A stretch of 6,599 bases of DNA, taken from assembly GCA_031279735.1 (NCBI GenBank), contig JAITHX010000081.1, positions 1 through 6,599 on the forward strand, written 5' to 3'. Made by a program: the position numbers and the translations under genes. Positions 1-6,446 of the stretch are shown piece by piece. The notes beneath the pieces are model-generated. The model worked only from the letters and a program-made list of their open reading frames with translations. It did not search any database and had not been told where the DNA came from. Numbering within the stretch: the first letter of the stretch is position 1; each line of letters starts with the position of its first letter. The stretch is from Prevotellaceae bacterium (lineage in GTDB: Bacteria; Bacteroidota; Bacteroidia; Bacteroidales; UBA932).

Positions 1-15
1 TTCGGACACGTTAAT

Positions 16-119
16 TTCAGAGTTGCCTACCTGTAAAATCCATCTGCATGACAGGAAAACAGTCAATATTTCTATGGAAAGCGTGCCATTTGTTTTCCTC
101 ACGGGTCAGGAACTCTGAA
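16..119. other. Possible nested stem-loop structure
   Basis: A perfect 9-base inverted pair (16-24 with 111-119, TTCAGAGTT/AACTCTGAA) encloses a second perfect 9-base pair (53-61 with 91-99, AGGAAAACA/TGTTTTCCT). Short inner pairings CCTGT/ACAGG (30-34/51-55) and ATGG/CCAT (74-77/86-89) are also present; 51-55 overlaps the second stem, so the two are alternatives. The nested layout could be a structured RNA or the end of a mobile element cut by the window edge. I do not recognise a known family. Confidence 0.3.
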
Positions 120-143
120 TTTATAATTTATAATTCATAAAAA

Positions 144-309
144 GCGTCTCCGCGCATCACGACGTATGTAACGGCATACATCTTTGTGTCACATCGGATG
201 TAGAGACGCACGGCGCGCGTCCTCGCGTGTTACAGCGGATGTGGCGGCGTGATGCGCGGAGACGCACGCCGTGCGTCTCTACATCCGCCGCGACACGGAG
301 ATGTACGCC
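144..309. repeat. Large palindromic REP-like element
   Basis: There are three nested or overlapping inverted pairs. A perfect 18-base pair lies at 144-161 and 248-265. A perfect 21-base pair lies at 195-215 and 267-287; it extends to a 43-base imperfect pair (173-215 with 267-309) with six mismatches by my hand count. A perfect hairpin at 259-279 has a 9-base stem GAGACGCAC/GTGCGTCTC and a three-base loop. The GTAGAGACGC...GCGTCTCTAC core resembles dispersed REP-type palindromes of some bacteria (from memory, not searched). The block is GC-rich against AT-rich flanks. Confidence 0.75.
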
Positions 310-329
310 TATTCCGGCTGACGTTATCC

Positions 330-400
330 CATTCAGGGCTTAACTTGACAACATTGGGTTAAAACCGCCGGTTAATAAAGTGTCGCCCCTATCGGGGCTT
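330..400. repeat. Hairpin-bearing segment, possibly a dispersed intergenic repeat
   Basis: The segment contains the near-palindrome AACCGCCGGTT and a hairpin GCCCC-TATC-GGGGC at 385-398 with a 5-base stem and 4-base loop. The hairpin is followed by only a few T residues on the plus strand (CTTTC), too weak to call a terminator. Its sharp, non-coding character suggests a dispersed repeat, but only one copy is in the window, so this is inference. Confidence 0.3.
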
Positions 401-555
401 TCAGGAGACGTGTTCGGCGGACTATTTTTGCGACAGCATCACTTTGCGATATGCTTTCTATAAAGCAGTATATATTAGACGTAAAGTATCTCCTGCTTAT
501 AGAGTTCTTAATTCCTGACGTCTCCATCACTCCTAATTCCTCCCTGCGTTCGAAT

Positions 556-719
556 GGCAATTCTTAATTCTTAATTCTTAATTCTTAATTTCCGCAGGCA
601 ATTCTTAATTCTTAATTTTTAATTCTTAATTTCCGCAGGCAATTCTTAATTCTTAATTTTTAATTCTTAATTTCCGCAGGCAATTCTTAATTCTTAATTC
701 TTAATTCTTAATTTCCTCA
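556..719. repeat. 41-base tandem repeat, four units, overlapping a gene end
   Basis: Four exact-length units lie at 556-596, 597-637, 638-678 and 679-719. Each runs from GGCAATTC to TTTCC(G/T)CA and contains about four copies of a 7-base subrepeat (TTCTTAA). Units 2 and 3 are identical and carry a C-to-T variant in the third heptamer. Units 1 and 4 lack it, and unit 4 differs near its end (CCTCA for CCGCA), where it merges into the phosphatase coding sequence. The stop codon at 694-696 lies inside unit 4, so the last residues of that protein are repeat-encoded. Such an array is prone to copy-number change by slippage. Confidence 0.92.
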
Positions 720-1251
720 GCGCAATCATCGCCGTCTGCCGGCACAGGACGCCGAACATCGCTCCGCAAACCACGTCCAGCGGAAAATGTTTTCCCACGT
801 ATATGCGACTATAGGCAACGCAGGCTGCCCATAAAAGTATTGCCGCAGTGTAGTATTTGTTTCTGAAAATCGGAAAAGTGAACGTCGCGAAACAGAATGC
901 GTTTGCCGCATGGTTCGATACGAATCCGTAGCGACCACCGCAGTTTTCCAGCAAGCGCACTGATGCCTGTATCTCTTCGTTGTGACAGGGACGCAGGCGT
1001 TCAAAAACGTTTTTGAATAAATGAACCGAAAGAAAGTCGCACATTGCGAACGCAAGCAGCAAAGCGCCCAGCACCGCTATGCTCTCCGCGCGGCGTTTCT
1101 TAATAATCGCCGCGGCTACAATTAGATACATCGGTATCCAGAAAGTTATCGAACTGAACGTTCGCATTGCCGGATCAAGCCAGTCGGCGTGCAGTCCGTT
1201 CAGCAGAAGAAATAAATCAGTATCTGCGCGGGGAAATTCAATGCCGCTCAT
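694..1251 (-). CDS. PAP2-family membrane lipid phosphatase
   Basis: This 185-residue protein is predicted to remove a phosphate from a membrane lipid by the histidine mechanism of the type 2 phosphatidic acid phosphatase family. All three family motifs are visible. Motif 1 is KNVFERLRP (K80, R87, P88). Motif 2 is SNH at 112-114, a variant of the usual SGH with the catalytic histidine H114. Motif 3 is SRIYVGKHFPLD (S148, R149, H155, D159). About five hydrophobic segments (near 38-50, 55-77, 115-128, 134-147, 158-176) fit an inner-membrane protein. The gene starts only 7 bases after the ftsZ stop, so it is probably the last gene of the division operon. An undecaprenyl-diphosphate phosphatase role, feeding lipid carrier to septal wall synthesis, is plausible; a lipid A or phosphatidylglycerol-phosphate phosphatase is equally possible from sequence. 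The C-terminal LRIKN is encoded by the 41-base repeat and may not be ancestral. Confidence 0.9.
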   Translation of the reverse strand: MSGIEFPRADTDLFLLLNGLHADWLDPAMRTFSSITFWIPMYLIVAAAIIKKRRAESIAVLGALLLAFAMCDFLSVHLFKNVFERLRPCHNEEIQASVRLLENCGGRYGFVSNHAANAFCFATFTFPIFRNKYYTAAILLWAACVAYSRIYVGKHFPLDVVCGAMFGVLCRQTAMIALRKLRIKN

Positions 1252-1258
1252 TGATTAA

Positions 1259-2644
1259 CTAATCCACATCGCGGTTCAGGAAGGCGTTGTTTTCCTTCAA
1301 TGCGTGTTTTCCGCCCGTTCTTTCGCCGAGCGTGAACTTTATCGTTTCGCCTTCGCTGACTTTTTCGCTGAAATTCAATTTCATGTTTTTCCGTTCGTAA
1401 GCCGGAATATTTTCGAGCTGCGCTATGTCCGCATCCTTCAGCTGTCCGATGGAAAACCTGCCGGAAACATGCTTTGGAGTCGGATTTTCGATTGTAGCCG
1501 AAGGTCCGTAGTTCGACAACATGCTGTCGTTCACATCCAGCTGCACTGTTTTTACACGTATGCCGTCGCCGAAGTCCTCAAATTCGTCATCTTCGTAAGA
1601 GACTTTCAGCGGCGCGACAGCCTGCGGTTCTTCATACACCCTTCTTTCGTCGATGTATTCTTTGATTGAAAAGCCGGTGGCGATGATGGTCACAGCGATT
1701 TCCTCGTCCAGAGTGTCGTCCTGAATGACGCCGCGCTTACAGTCGGCGGTGCCGCCCGACGCGCGTTTCACTTGCGCCATGAGTTCTCTCAGTTCGCTGG
1801 CTACTATCGGCTTTTTCGTGCCGGAAGTTATATTCACAAGGATTTTCTTTGCGCCCGAAATATTGTTGTCGCTCAGGAGCGGGGAGTTCAGTGCCTGTTC
1901 CACTGCCTTGAGCGCCCGCTGTTCGCCGGAGGCTCTGCCCAATCCCATGAGCGCCATTCCGCTGTCGGTCATGAATCGTTTCACGTCGGCGAAATCAATA
2001 TTGATATAGCCGCGTTTCGTTATTATTTCCGCGATGCTTTTGGCGGCGGTTGCAACTATGTCGTCGGCTTTGGGAAGCGCGTCGAAGAGCGACATATCGG
2101 GATATATGTCGTAGATTTTCTCGCTGTCGATGACCAGGAGCGAATCCACGTGCTGTTTCATTTTATGCAATCCGTCAACTGCTCTTGCTCTGGCATCGTA
2201 ACCCTCGTCCTCGAAGGGCAGCGTCACTATGCCTACGGTGAGTATTCCCTTTTCCTTAGCTTCCTTGGCGATTATGGGACCTGCGCCCGTGCCGGTACCG
2301 CCTCCGAGACCGGCGGAGATAAAGACCATTTTAGTATTGTCTTCAAGTACTTTTCTTATTTCTTCGATCGCTTCTATCGCGGCCTCGCGTCCCGTTTCAG
2401 GGTCGCACCCCGCGCCAAGTCCTCCCGTCAGCTCTTTGCCGAGCTGTATTTTTATCGGAATAGGACTTTCGTGCAAGACTTGCAGATCGGTGTTGCATAT
2501 CACGAAGTCAACGCCTTCGATCCCCTTGGTGTACATGTTTCTGACAGCGTTGTTGCCGCCGCCGCCCACGCCTATGGCTTTTATTATCGAGCCAATTTGT
2601 TGATTCCATCCCGAAGGTACGATCAATTCTTTTTCTACAGTCAT
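1259..2644 (-). CDS. ftsZ: Cell division protein FtsZ
   Basis: FtsZ is the tubulin-like GTPase that polymerises at midcell into the ring recruiting the divisome. The 461-residue protein has the N-terminal nucleotide motif GGGGNN (27-32), the tubulin signature GGGTGTG (114-120), and the T7 synergy loop NIDFAD (215-220) whose D217 and D220 complete the active site of the neighbouring subunit. The second domain runs to about 326 (VTIIATGF). A variable acidic linker (about 335-405) follows, then IPAYERK (413-419), which resembles the conserved C-terminal peptide that binds FtsA. About 42 residues follow it, ending NNAFLNRDVD, as in Bacteroidota FtsZ proteins. In the stretch FEDEGYDARAR (144-154), E147 aligns with a GTP-contacting glutamate, but the usual arginine four residues later is alanine (R152 is one further on). 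The start is preceded by an A-rich leader. It lies 34 bases after the second ftsA gene. Confidence 0.98.
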   Translation of the reverse strand: MTVEKELIVPSGWNQQIGSIIKAIGVGGGGNNAVRNMYTKGIEGVDFVICNTDLQVLHESPIPIKIQLGKELTGGLGAGCDPETGREAAIEAIEEIRKVLEDNTKMVFISAGLGGGTGTGAGPIIAKEAKEKGILTVGIVTLPFEDEGYDARARAVDGLHKMKQHVDSLLVIDSEKIYDIYPDMSLFDALPKADDIVATAAKSIAEIITKRGYINIDFADVKRFMTDSGMALMGLGRASGEQRALKAVEQALNSPLLSDNNISGAKKILVNITSGTKKPIVASELRELMAQVKRASGGTADCKRGVIQDDTLDEEIAVTIIATGFSIKEYIDERRVYEEPQAVAPLKVSYEDDEFEDFGDGIRVKTVQLDVNDSMLSNYGPSATIENPTPKHVSGRFSIGQLKDADIAQLENIPAYERKNMKLNFSEKVSEGETIKFTLGERTGGKHALKENNAFLNRDVD

Positions 2645-2660
2645 TTTTTTGATATTTTAT
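2645..2660 (-). promoter_or_regulatory. A-rich translation leader of ftsZ
   Basis: On the minus strand the 16 bases before the ftsZ ATG read ATAAAATATCAAAAAA and contain no Shine-Dalgarno motif. In Bacteroidota, A-rich leaders commonly stand in for a Shine-Dalgarno site, which supports this start codon. No TAnnTTTG promoter box is evident in the 34-base gap, so ftsZ probably depends on upstream transcription. Confidence 0.5.
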
Positions 2661-2678
2661 AGTATATGTTTAAACTTC

Positions 2679-3986
2679 TTAGTCTTCTGCCGTGAAAAAT
2701 CTTTTGAATGATTCCAGCGCGTTTCGCAGCGAGCGTTTCGGCGAGCCGGAACGTTCGCCGCCGTCGGATTCCTGTTGCGGTTCGATGATTATGTCCGCAG
2801 TATTTTTGCGTTCCAGATAATCGAATCCGCACATGAGGAGACCCACGACGGTAGAATATTTAGGATGCGCGAGTTCGTCTATCCTGTACGAATCGGAGGA
2901 AACAAATTCGGGATAACCCATTTTTACGTAGATATTGCTGTCTTTGTTCGCCTTTCCGAATATTTCTTTTGTAAACTCGCTTAATCCTTGCAGTTTCGAT
3001 GCGCCGCCGGTGAACACTATGCCCGCGCCGATTCCGAATTTTTCATACGGCTGGATTTCGTTGATTATAGCGTTGATTATTTCTTTCTCCACTACATCCC
3101 GAATCACAGCGTTCAGCTCCCGTATGGGTATTTCCTGATCGCTTCGTCCGTTTATTCCCTTTATCTCAATCACTCTGTTTGCCGGAATGTTGTCCGGACA
3201 GCTGCACGAGCCGAAATGTATCTTTATCTTTTCCGCCTTTTCGGGCAGCAGACTGAATTTTTCTCTTATTTCGCGGGTAATGTCGTTGCCGCCGTAGGAT
3301 ATGACGGCGGTATGCAGCAGTATTCCGTTCTTATAGATAATCAGGTCGGTGGTTCCGCCGCCTATGTCGATCAGCACCACTCCGAGTTCTTTCTCCTCGT
3401 CCGACAGTATTGCTCTTGCCGAGGCTATGGGTTCGAGTATCTTTTTTTTGACTTCGAGACCGATTTTGTTCATGCATAGCGTCGTGCACTTCGACGAACT
3501 CGAATTTCCCGTTATCACGTGAAAGTGTCCGGTCAGTTTATGTCCCAGACGTCCCACAGGATCGGTTATTTCGTCTTTGCCGTCGATGCTATAGTTTTTT
3601 GAAACGATGTGCAGTACATCCTCTGCGTCGGTCATCGGCAAATTGCGCGCGCTTTTTTCGAGCATCTTTATTTCCTCTTCGGTTATCAGTTCGTCGTATT
3701 TGTCGCGCGAGATATCGACGCTGTTGTCGATGCATTTCACGTGCTGACCTGCTATTCCGACGAACACTTCTTTTATTTCGTTTTCTCCCGTGATGTTTTT
3801 TACGGCTTCCAGCGTAGGCTTCACTGCGTTGGAGACGCTAAGTATGTTTTCGACCTGCCCGTGATTTATTCCCGACGACGGTTCTTCGCCGTAAGCCAGA
3901 ATACGATAGCTGCCGTTATCGTTCTTTTCGCCCATGACGGTAACCACTTTCGTTGTACCTAAATCTATAGCAATCACGCGGAGCAT
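2679..3986 (-). CDS. Second FtsA-type cell division protein
   Basis: This is a full-length (435-residue) actin-fold paralog of the FtsA encoded just upstream. FtsA normally binds ATP, contacts the FtsZ tail and tethers it to the inner membrane. Phosphate 1 motif AIDLGTTKV (6-14), phosphate 2 motif LIDIGGGTTDL (205-215) and adenosine motif GAGIVFTGGAS (320-330) are all intact. The FtsA-specific 1C domain lies at about 85-160, with the shared blocks VFVGIAGQH and DPVGRLG. A basic linker leads to a C-terminal amphipathic helix, SLRNALESFKRFFTAED (419-435), expected to insert into the membrane. Nothing suggests decay: no stop, frameshift or lost motif. It lies 17 bases after the first ftsA and 34 before ftsZ. 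The leader here is not A-rich, so translation may be weaker or coupled. It could be a functional partner, a condition-specific version or a subfunctionalised copy; sequence alone does not decide. Confidence 0.93.
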   Translation of the reverse strand: MLRVIAIDLGTTKVVTVMGEKNDNGSYRILAYGEEPSSGINHGQVENILSVSNAVKPTLEAVKNITGENEIKEVFVGIAGQHVKCIDNSVDISRDKYDELITEEEIKMLEKSARNLPMTDAEDVLHIVSKNYSIDGKDEITDPVGRLGHKLTGHFHVITGNSSSSKCTTLCMNKIGLEVKKKILEPIASARAILSDEEKELGVVLIDIGGGTTDLIIYKNGILLHTAVISYGGNDITREIREKFSLLPEKAEKIKIHFGSCSCPDNIPANRVIEIKGINGRSDQEIPIRELNAVIRDVVEKEIINAIINEIQPYEKFGIGAGIVFTGGASKLQGLSEFTKEIFGKANKDSNIYVKMGYPEFVSSDSYRIDELAHPKYSTVVGLLMCGFDYLERKNTADIIIEPQQESDGGERSGSPKRSLRNALESFKRFFTAED

Positions 3987-4003
3987 ACAGGGTCGTGACG
4001 ATT

Positions 4004-5296
4004 TTAGAGTTCGTCGGGTTTAACCGTGAAGAAACTTTTCAGCGTATCCAATATCATTTTTCCGGGCGAGGGGGATGCTGGCGGTTTCGGACTGTCGGAC
4101 GGGGTGGCGGAGCCGACGGGGAGAAAGGTCTCGTATTTGTCCTTTTTTTCGTAGCCCTCAAGCAAATCGGCAGCGTACATTATCAATCCCACCGCTGTGG
4201 AATATTTGGGATGAATTATTTCCTGCGGCGAATCGCTCGAGATGCGGTCGGGGCGGCCTATTCTCACCGGCAGTCCCGTTTTCAGGGTGACAAACTCCCG
4301 AAGGTTTGCCATTTGCGAGGCGCCGCCGGTGAACACTATGCCCGCGCCGAGTTTCAGCCGGCAGTTTCGGATTTCGTTCATCACTATGTCCATGATTTCT
4401 TCCACGCGGGCTTCGATTATTCCGGCGAGGGTCTGGAACGATATTTCCTTGGCGTCGCGTCCGCCTATGCCCGGCACGGTGATTACGCTTTTCGACACCA
4501 TAGTGGCTACGCACGAGCCGTGCTGGATTTTAATTTGTTCGGCCTGACGCGCCAGGATGCCGCATCCGGTTTTGATGTCCTCCGTTATCACGTTTCCCCC
4601 GAAAGGGATGACGGCAGTGTGTTTCACTATGCCTTCGTAGTAGATAATGAGATCGGTGGTTCCGCCGCCCATGTCGATCATCGCCACGCCGAGCATCTTG
4701 TCGTCGTCGTCGAGCACGGCGCGCGCCGAGGCTATGGGTTCGAGGATAATATCTTTCAGCGTCAGCCCCAAACGTTTCATGCAAAGTTCGGTGTGTCTTT
4801 TCGATTCGGTTTTCCCCAGTATGATGTGAAAGTGTCCTCTCAGACATTTCCCCAGTCGTCCTACCGGATCGGTTATGTCATGTACTTCATCGATGCTGTA
4901 TGTCTGCGGAATGACGTGAAGAATCTCCTCGCCCGAATTTTTAGGCGACGTTATGCGAATGTTGTATTCGAGCTGTTTCACCTCGCCTTCGCTGATTTCC
5001 CTCTCGTAGTCGTCACGCGGCAGTTCGTTGCAAATGTCTATATACCTTATGTGTTGCCCCGCGATGCCGACAAAGACTTCGTTCACTTCCATCGAAAGCA
5101 TGTTCTTTATGCCTTCCAGCATCGGACGGACTACGCCCACCACGCTCTGGATGTTTTCAACTTGTCCGCGTCTGACTCCATACGAGGCAGCCTCATTGAA
5201 AGCCAGAACGCGGAAACGTCCGTTATCGATCTTTTTTCCCGCGATGCACACTACTTTCGTTGTTCCTAAATCTATGGCAACTATTATAGATGACAT
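4004..5296 (-). CDS. ftsA: Cell division protein FtsA (first copy)
   Basis: FtsA is the actin-like, ATP-binding protein that anchors FtsZ filaments to the inner face of the cytoplasmic membrane and helps activate septal wall synthesis. The 430-residue product has phosphate 1 motif AIDLGTTKV (7-15), the 1C domain (about 85-160) that replaces actin subdomain 1B and contacts partners, phosphate 2 motif MIDMGGGTTDL (206-216), and adenosine motif GAGIVFTGGASQM (317-329). A proline/serine-rich linker (about 393-411) leads to a C-terminal amphipathic membrane helix, GKMILDTLKSFFTVK (412-426). It directly follows ftsQ with a 15-base spacer made only of A and T. Because of the ftsQ-adjacent position I treat it as the ancestral-position copy, but the second copy is equally intact, so which one carries the canonical role is open. 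Confidence 0.97.
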   Translation of the reverse strand: MSSIIVAIDLGTTKVVCIAGKKIDNGRFRVLAFNEAASYGVRRGQVENIQSVVGVVRPMLEGIKNMLSMEVNEVFVGIAGQHIRYIDICNELPRDDYEREISEGEVKQLEYNIRITSPKNSGEEILHVIPQTYSIDEVHDITDPVGRLGKCLRGHFHIILGKTESKRHTELCMKRLGLTLKDIILEPIASARAVLDDDDKMLGVAMIDMGGGTTDLIIYYEGIVKHTAVIPFGGNVITEDIKTGCGILARQAEQIKIQHGSCVATMVSKSVITVPGIGGRDAKEISFQTLAGIIEARVEEIMDIVMNEIRNCRLKLGAGIVFTGGASQMANLREFVTLKTGLPVRIGRPDRISSDSPQEIIHPKYSTAVGLIMYAADLLEGYEKKDKYETFLPVGSATPSDSPKPPASPSPGKMILDTLKSFFTVKPDEL

Positions 5297-5311
5297 ATTT
5301 TTTTTATTTTT
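5297..5311 (-). promoter_or_regulatory. A/T-only leader of ftsA between ftsQ and ftsA
   Basis: The whole ftsQ-ftsA gap reads AAAAATAAAAAAAAT on the minus strand and has no Shine-Dalgarno sequence. A-rich leaders of this kind favour initiation in Bacteroidota. The lack of other signals suggests that ftsA is expressed from the ftsQ transcript. Confidence 0.55.
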
Positions 5312-6076
5312 TTAAACGTTTTTTACTGCTATTATCTGATTTTCGAACCTTAAGTCAAGTATTCGATAAGAATCGCCAGTATAGGAATTTACCTTTCTAT
5401 AAAAGGCCAGCAGACCTTCCATTTTCCGCCTGTATCCGTCCAGTTGACCCAGTCGAATCAGATGTCTTTCGGAAGTGACCGTAAACTCCACATTCTGCTT
5501 TCCGTCGATGTGAATCTGCTGTATCTGGGCGTTCCAGAATGGACTGGAGGCGACGAATGTCGCGAACTCCAACAATTTTTCCACGAAGACGGTTTCTTTT
5601 TCAGGTATCTTTCCTTTTGGGGGCAGCTGCACTTGTCCCGTTACTACGGGCACATCGTAGGCATATCGCATCGATGCCGGAAACACATGTAACTCGGAAT
5701 CGATATAATACCACGCCCCTCTGTCGCCAGCCACTCTAATGGCTGGTATTCGCTGCTTAAATTCCACGTGTAGAACGCTGTCGCCGGTTGCATATAGCAA
5801 CAAATCTTTCATATAGCTTTTGGTTTCGAGCAAGCCCCGAAGCTTTTTCAGTCTCTCCTCGTCCAAAGGCTTTCCAACGCCGGTAATCTTGCTTCCTTCG
5901 ATTATATCCCTGACGTCCTGCTTTGTCACTAATCTTCCCTCGTTGTTGATCCTCACTTCTATGCTTTTGCATGTCATTCCGATCTTACCCGTCGAGAAAA
6001 AAACAACCAACAGATATACAGTTAATCCTACTATCCCTATACAAAGAACGACTCTATTCCACGCTACCTTTACCAT
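5312..6076 (-). CDS. ftsQ: Cell division protein FtsQ
   Basis: FtsQ is a bitopic inner-membrane scaffold that links early cytoplasmic divisome proteins to the periplasmic wall-synthesis subcomplex. The 254-residue protein has a short cytoplasmic N-terminus, one transmembrane helix (about 9-28), then a periplasmic POTRA-like region (about 37-112) ending in the family motif FKQRIPAIRV (106-115). A beta-rich domain follows, including the YYIDSELHVF stretch (123-132) typical of FtsQ. Its short length fits Bacteroidota FtsQ. The start at 6076 puts the transmembrane helix at the expected place. It is the first gene of the operon visible here; the usual upstream neighbour murC is absent within the window. 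Confidence 0.93.
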   Translation of the reverse strand: MVKVAWNRVVLCIGIVGLTVYLLVVFFSTGKIGMTCKSIEVRINNEGRLVTKQDVRDIIEGSKITGVGKPLDEERLKKLRGLLETKSYMKDLLLYATGDSVLHVEFKQRIPAIRVAGDRGAWYYIDSELHVFPASMRYAYDVPVVTGQVQLPPKGKIPEKETVFVEKLLEFATFVASSPFWNAQIQQIHIDGKQNVEFTVTSERHLIRLGQLDGYRRKMEGLLAFYRKVNSYTGDSYRILDLRFENQIIAVKNV

Positions 6077-6094
6077 AAAACATTATTGCCGGCA

Positions 6095-6127
6095 CAAAAT
6101 TAGCACATAATTTTCGATTAGCGCAAT
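6095..6127 (-). promoter_or_regulatory. Putative Bacteroidota sigma-70-type promoter of the division operon
   Basis: On the minus strand TAATTTTG (6095-6102) matches the Bacteroidota -7 consensus TAnnTTTG exactly. ATTG (6124-6127), 21 bases upstream, is a one-mismatch -33 box (consensus TTTG). Transcription would start near 6089, leaving an untranslated leader of about 13 bases before the ftsQ ATG at 6076. The motif match and spacing are seen directly; activity is inferred. Confidence 0.6.
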
Positions 6128-6303
6128 ACCCTTGTCGGATTTGACCGGCTTTTCTTTTTCTCCCCATATCATAAGGCTGTAATCAAAATGATTATATGCG
6201 GGAACTTTGTTGATAACTTTTCGATTCCCGTCCCTTTCGGCTCGCAGGGTCTGAACGATTTGGTTCTACCGGAAATTGTGTGGAGAAAGTTTGAGTGTTT
6301 CTT

Positions 6304-6323
6304 CACCGCGTTGCGGTGTTTTT
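6304..6323 (+). terminator. Possible terminator-like hairpin, repeat copy 1
   Basis: A CACCGC-GTT-GCGGTG stem is followed by five T residues on the plus strand. It has the form of an intrinsic terminator, but the stem is short and no plus-strand gene precedes it in the window, so it may be only a repeat component. Confidence 0.3.
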
Positions 6324-6426
6324 GTAAGGGATGTGTTAGAAATAACGGTGATGGCGTGAATCCGTTGAAAGGTATTATTTCTGCGGTTATGCCGGGAATT
6401 GTGTGGAAAAAGTCTGCGTGTTTTTT

Positions 6427-6446
6427 CACCGCAACGCGGTGTTTTT
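6427..6446 (+). terminator. Possible terminator-like hairpin, repeat copy 2
   Basis: A CACCGC-AAC-GCGGTG stem is followed by five T residues on the plus strand and preceded by six T residues. As with copy 1, no upstream plus-strand gene supports a terminator role. Confidence 0.3.

Larger units (their letters stand above)
1..693. other. Repeat-rich intergenic region, no convincing gene
   Basis: No reading frame here resembles a real protein. The longest candidate, on the minus strand at 372-560 (62 codons), begins in the tandem array and runs through the 385-398 hairpin, so it is probably not a gene. The region contains, in order, a possible nested stem structure, a large GC-rich palindrome, a segment with short hairpins, and a 41-base tandem array. 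AT-rich and GC-rich blocks alternate sharply, as expected of accumulated intergenic repeats. It lies downstream of the division operon, so it should contain the 3' end of that transcript, but I see no classic hairpin plus T-run on the minus strand. Confidence 0.75.

Noticed and set aside
144..309. CRISPR array
   Set aside because: The repeats are inverted rather than regularly spaced direct repeats, and there are no unique spacers or cas genes.
385..400. Intrinsic terminator for a plus-strand transcript
   Set aside because: The stem is only 5 base pairs, the T-run is interrupted (CTTTC), and there is no plus-strand gene upstream.
372..560. 62-codon minus-strand frame in the left flank
   Set aside because: It starts in the tandem array, crosses the 385-398 hairpin segment and resembles no family. 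It is more likely a repeat-derived chance frame.
556..719. CRISPR-like array from regular 41-base spacing
   Set aside because: Units are contiguous and nearly identical over their whole length, so there are no variable spacers. It is a simple tandem repeat.
1772..2662. Open frame (296 codons) on the plus strand opposite ftsZ
   Set aside because: It is entirely antisense to conserved FtsZ coding sequence, with unnatural composition and no recognisable motif.
3995..5269. Long open frame (424 codons) on the plus strand opposite the first ftsA
   Set aside because: It is antisense to a clear FtsA gene, is rich in F, R, H and Y as expected of a complement reading, and shows no domain. It is a by-product of codon use.
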